A stretch of 7,020 bases of DNA from Haloquadratum sp. J07HQX50 (GTDB taxonomy: Archaea > Halobacteriota > Halobacteria > Halobacteriales > Haloferacaceae): positions 302,088 through 309,107 of the forward strand of contig KE356562.1 in NCBI GenBank assembly GCA_000416005.1, in the 5' to 3' direction. This document shows, in pieces, positions 5,347 to 7,020 of this stretch; the first letter of the stretch is position 1, and every line of letters starts with the position of its first letter. Made by a program: the position numbers and the translations under genes. The notes under the pieces are model-generated. The model had not been told where the DNA came from. It saw only the letters and a program-made list of their open reading frames with translations, and searched no databases.

Positions 5347-5623
5347 GGACGAACGTCTTGCAGAGGAGTGAAGCACACTATCCGTCCTCCGCTCGCTGTG
5401 GGGTGACGCCCATCGACATCCGCCACGTCTGTCGAAACTCTGAGGGAGTGAGCGATGAGCGTCCAGAGACAAAACGAGCCGAAGTGACACGACTGATGCT
5501 GACGACCTGTGACAAATCCGATTTTTCGAAAACCACTGTCATCCCGCGTTGGAATGTCTGTCTCGTCGCCGTGGGATCTCTGTGGGCTGAGTGTTTCTCA
5601 CACAGTTACGTATCTGTCAGTTG

Positions 5624-7015
5624 TCATTGGCGATTCGCACGGATAGACTCGTTTCCGACACTTGAGACAGGCTTGCCGAACTGGTAATTTTGGAGCTTGT
5701 TCCCAGCAAGTGGCAATCCTTTGTACAGTGCGACTACCGCACCTCCAGCAATCCCAATAAAGATGATCGTGAGGAGCACGTACGGGATCATCGACCCACT
5801 CAAATTTTGGAGATTCACGAACGTCCCATATCCCCCAATCGCGGTGAGTATCGTTGGGATGAAGATTGAAATCTGATCGCCAAATTCGACCGACATCTCC
5901 GACACGGCGTTATCTGCGAGTTTAAACAGTCCACCGATAATAGCGAGTTTCACGACGAGCATCGCCGCTGGGTGGATACTAATTGCCGCACGAATGATTG
6001 GGTTGGTCTCGACAGCACCTCCAGAGGCAAGCGCATATATCGTCGTGATCGTGTCACCACCGCCGTATATCCCAGCGGCAAGCGCCCAGGCAATCATGAA
6101 TCCCCCGATAGAGAGATTCCACTCGGGTGTAAGCACACTGGCTTTCTTGGCCGTCTCCTTAACAGCACGACGCTTACCACGCGTGTCACGTGATTGGCGT
6201 GATGTCATCTGTCTGGTGTTGGTGTCGTCAGTGCTGTTTACACCGTCTTCAGTGTGTGCTGTTGTCTGAGTGTCAGCGCTCGTGTAGCTTGCCTGCTCAT
6301 TCGGCGTCTCTCGAGTGCGTTGGGACTCAGGTGTCCTTCGATCCCGACTCCGACTGTCATTCAATTGTGCGTTCTTCTCGCGGTCACGGCGCGACCGGCG
6401 TCGGTCAACTCCAGTGACAGTCGTTGTTCCCTCGCGGCGAAACGCAGATTCATCCCGACTGCGATTCTCTCGACGCTCTGGCCCTGCGGTCGATTTCGCG
6501 TCTGACTGCGGGGGCGGGGACGAGGTCCCACGCTTTGGCGTCGAGCGTGGGCGGTCTTGTTTGAGTGGCGATGATTCGCCGGTTCGTTTCGTCTCGTTTC
6601 TGTGCGGAGTGCCACGGTATACGTTGCCAAATGATCCGACAGTCGGTGACGAGCGGGTCTGTCTCGGAGCGCCAAAAGAGACCTTGTCGCCAGGAGTTCG
6701 TGATGTCTGATCCACGTGAGTGCTGCGGCCGGTGGTCGTTGCCGTGTCGCGGTCAATCGTCTTCCCTCCATCTGATGATCGAGAGCGATGTCGAGTTGTG
6801 TCACCTGAGCCAGCGCGTGTGGCTTCAGTATCATCGGTGGATGCTGTAATGCGGGAGGATTGTTCATTCGCAACCTGCAATCCAGTGTTCTGCGCCTCCT
6901 TGAACAAGAGCCTGATATACTCACTTCGTGAGAGTCCGTCACGAACATTATCGATTTCGGTGACGATATCACGCCGAATCGGAATTAACGCATACGATGT
7001 CTCCGTATCAGGCAC
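5624..7015 (-). CDS. RHH-like N-terminus, basic disordered linker, DUF5658-like membrane domain
   Basis: A 463-residue protein in three parts. (1) Residues 6-43 look like a ribbon-helix-helix DNA-binding unit: a strand (SYALIPIR), helix A (RDIVTEIDNVRDG), then helix B with the typical S-R-S-E-Y-I-R start (29-35, then LLFKEA). (2) Residues about 50-300 are rich in Arg, Ser, Thr and Pro with no hydrophobic core, so probably disordered; I count about 51 basic and 35 acidic residues, densest in Arg at 181-235. (3) Residues 302-431 hold about four hydrophobic segments (302-318, 344-365, 382-402, 408-431). The stretch GGGDTITTIYALASGG (318-333) followed by ETNP (336-339) resembles the D-xx-TT...E-x-NP pattern of DUF5658 membrane proteins. 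KRRAVKETAKK (281-291) before the first helix predicts a cytoplasmic N-terminus, as DNA binding would need. The GTG at 7015 is the only start in view; an upstream start outside the window is possible. Role unknown; a membrane-anchored regulator or DNA tether is an inference. Confidence 0.75.
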   Translation of the reverse strand: MPDTETSYALIPIRRDIVTEIDNVRDGLSRSEYIRLLFKEAQNTGLQVANEQSSRITASTDDTEATRAGSGDTTRHRSRSSDGGKTIDRDTATTTGRSTHVDQTSRTPGDKVSFGAPRQTRSSPTVGSFGNVYRGTPHRNETKRTGESSPLKQDRPRSTPKRGTSSPPPQSDAKSTAGPERRENRSRDESAFRREGTTTVTGVDRRRSRRDREKNAQLNDSRSRDRRTPESQRTRETPNEQASYTSADTQTTAHTEDGVNSTDDTNTRQMTSRQSRDTRGKRRAVKETAKKASVLTPEWNLSIGGFMIAWALAAGIYGGGDTITTIYALASGGAVETNPIIRAAISIHPAAMLVVKLAIIGGLFKLADNAVSEMSVEFGDQISIFIPTILTAIGGYGTFVNLQNLSGSMIPYVLLTIIFIGIAGGAVVALYKGLPLAGNKLQNYQFGKPVSSVGNESIRANRQ

Positions 7016-7020
7016 ATTTT

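Larger units (their letters stand above)
4590..5623. other. About 1 kb without a supported gene, hairpin-rich
   Basis: I translated parts of this region on both strands and found no family. A plus-strand frame to 4840 (...FLPLPRDLSETRVAL...) and one from 5343 to 5687 (...IDIRHVCRNSEG...) are open but unconvincing, and the second overlaps the end of the RHH-membrane gene antisense. GTAGCGCTGTC is repeated at 4757-4767 and 5036-5046. Three hairpins lie at 4943-4961, 5079-5095 and 5101-5122. The stretch could hold the decayed end of an IS200/IS605-type element or an unannotated RNA. Confidence 0.4.

Noticed and set aside
6315..6710. 131-codon plus-strand frame opposite the linker
   Set aside because: Antisense shadow of the repeat-like Arg/Ser/Thr codons; no motif.
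6361..6972. 203-codon minus-strand frame inside the RHH-membrane gene
   Set aside because: It overlaps the low-complexity linker in a different frame, is Arg/Pro/Leu-rich without a fold signature, and the main frame has clear end domains.
1..7020. CRISPR array
   Set aside because: No regularly spaced repeats of 25-40 bp anywhere; only short dyads and a three-copy 6-bp repeat.

Overview
The window looks like an accessory, gene-poor stretch of a haloarchaeal (Halobacteria) replicon. The signs are a broken tyrosine recombinase whose C-terminal half reads like the haloarchaeal integrase family, a 65-residue DUF5808-type protein, a DUF5658-like membrane domain, and a Shine-Dalgarno-like GAGGTG ahead of a GTG start. 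Base composition is mosaic: the CPBP protease gene is GC-rich, while several intergenic tracts are AT-rich. Low coding density and moderate GC would suit a Haloquadratum-like genome or a plasmid/provirus island, but the sequence alone does not fix the genus.

Layout, left to right. (1) 6-152 is a short acidic reading frame at the left edge, possibly the tail of a gene lying outside. (2) 295-980, minus strand, is a tyrosine recombinase/integrase pseudogene. It lacks a recognisable N-terminal half and has a one-base frameshift just after the HxxR motif; the catalytic Tyr survives only in the shifted frame. (3) 1281-2153, minus strand, is an intact CPBP-family (CAAX protease/Abi) intramembrane protease with all three motifs, its own TATA box and a ribosome binding site. 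(4) 2670-2921, plus strand, is a small two-helix membrane protein whose start codon lies inside a strong stem-loop; a terminator-like hairpin follows at 3004-3046. (5) 3047-3651 is an AT-rich tract without a convincing gene. (6) 3652-3906 and 3934-4104 are two small plus-strand reading frames in the same frame. (7) 4138-4320 is rich in inverted repeats: a 12-bp perfect inverted repeat enclosing an 11-bp G.U-tolerant hairpin, then an 8-bp GC hairpin. (8) 4392-4589 is a DUF5808-type microprotein. (9) 4590-5623 is about 1 kb with no convincing gene but several GC-rich hairpins. (10) 5624-7015, minus strand, encodes a 463-residue protein with an N-terminal ribbon-helix-helix-like segment, an Arg/Ser/Thr-rich disordered linker of about 250 residues and a C-terminal four-helix DUF5658-like membrane domain.

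The genes do not form an operon; most stand alone with long spacers. The broken integrase and the composition shifts suggest an old integrated element that is decaying. The most unusual object is the right-hand protein, whose domain order suggests a membrane-tethered DNA-binding protein. No tRNA, rRNA, CRISPR array or complete insertion sequence was seen.
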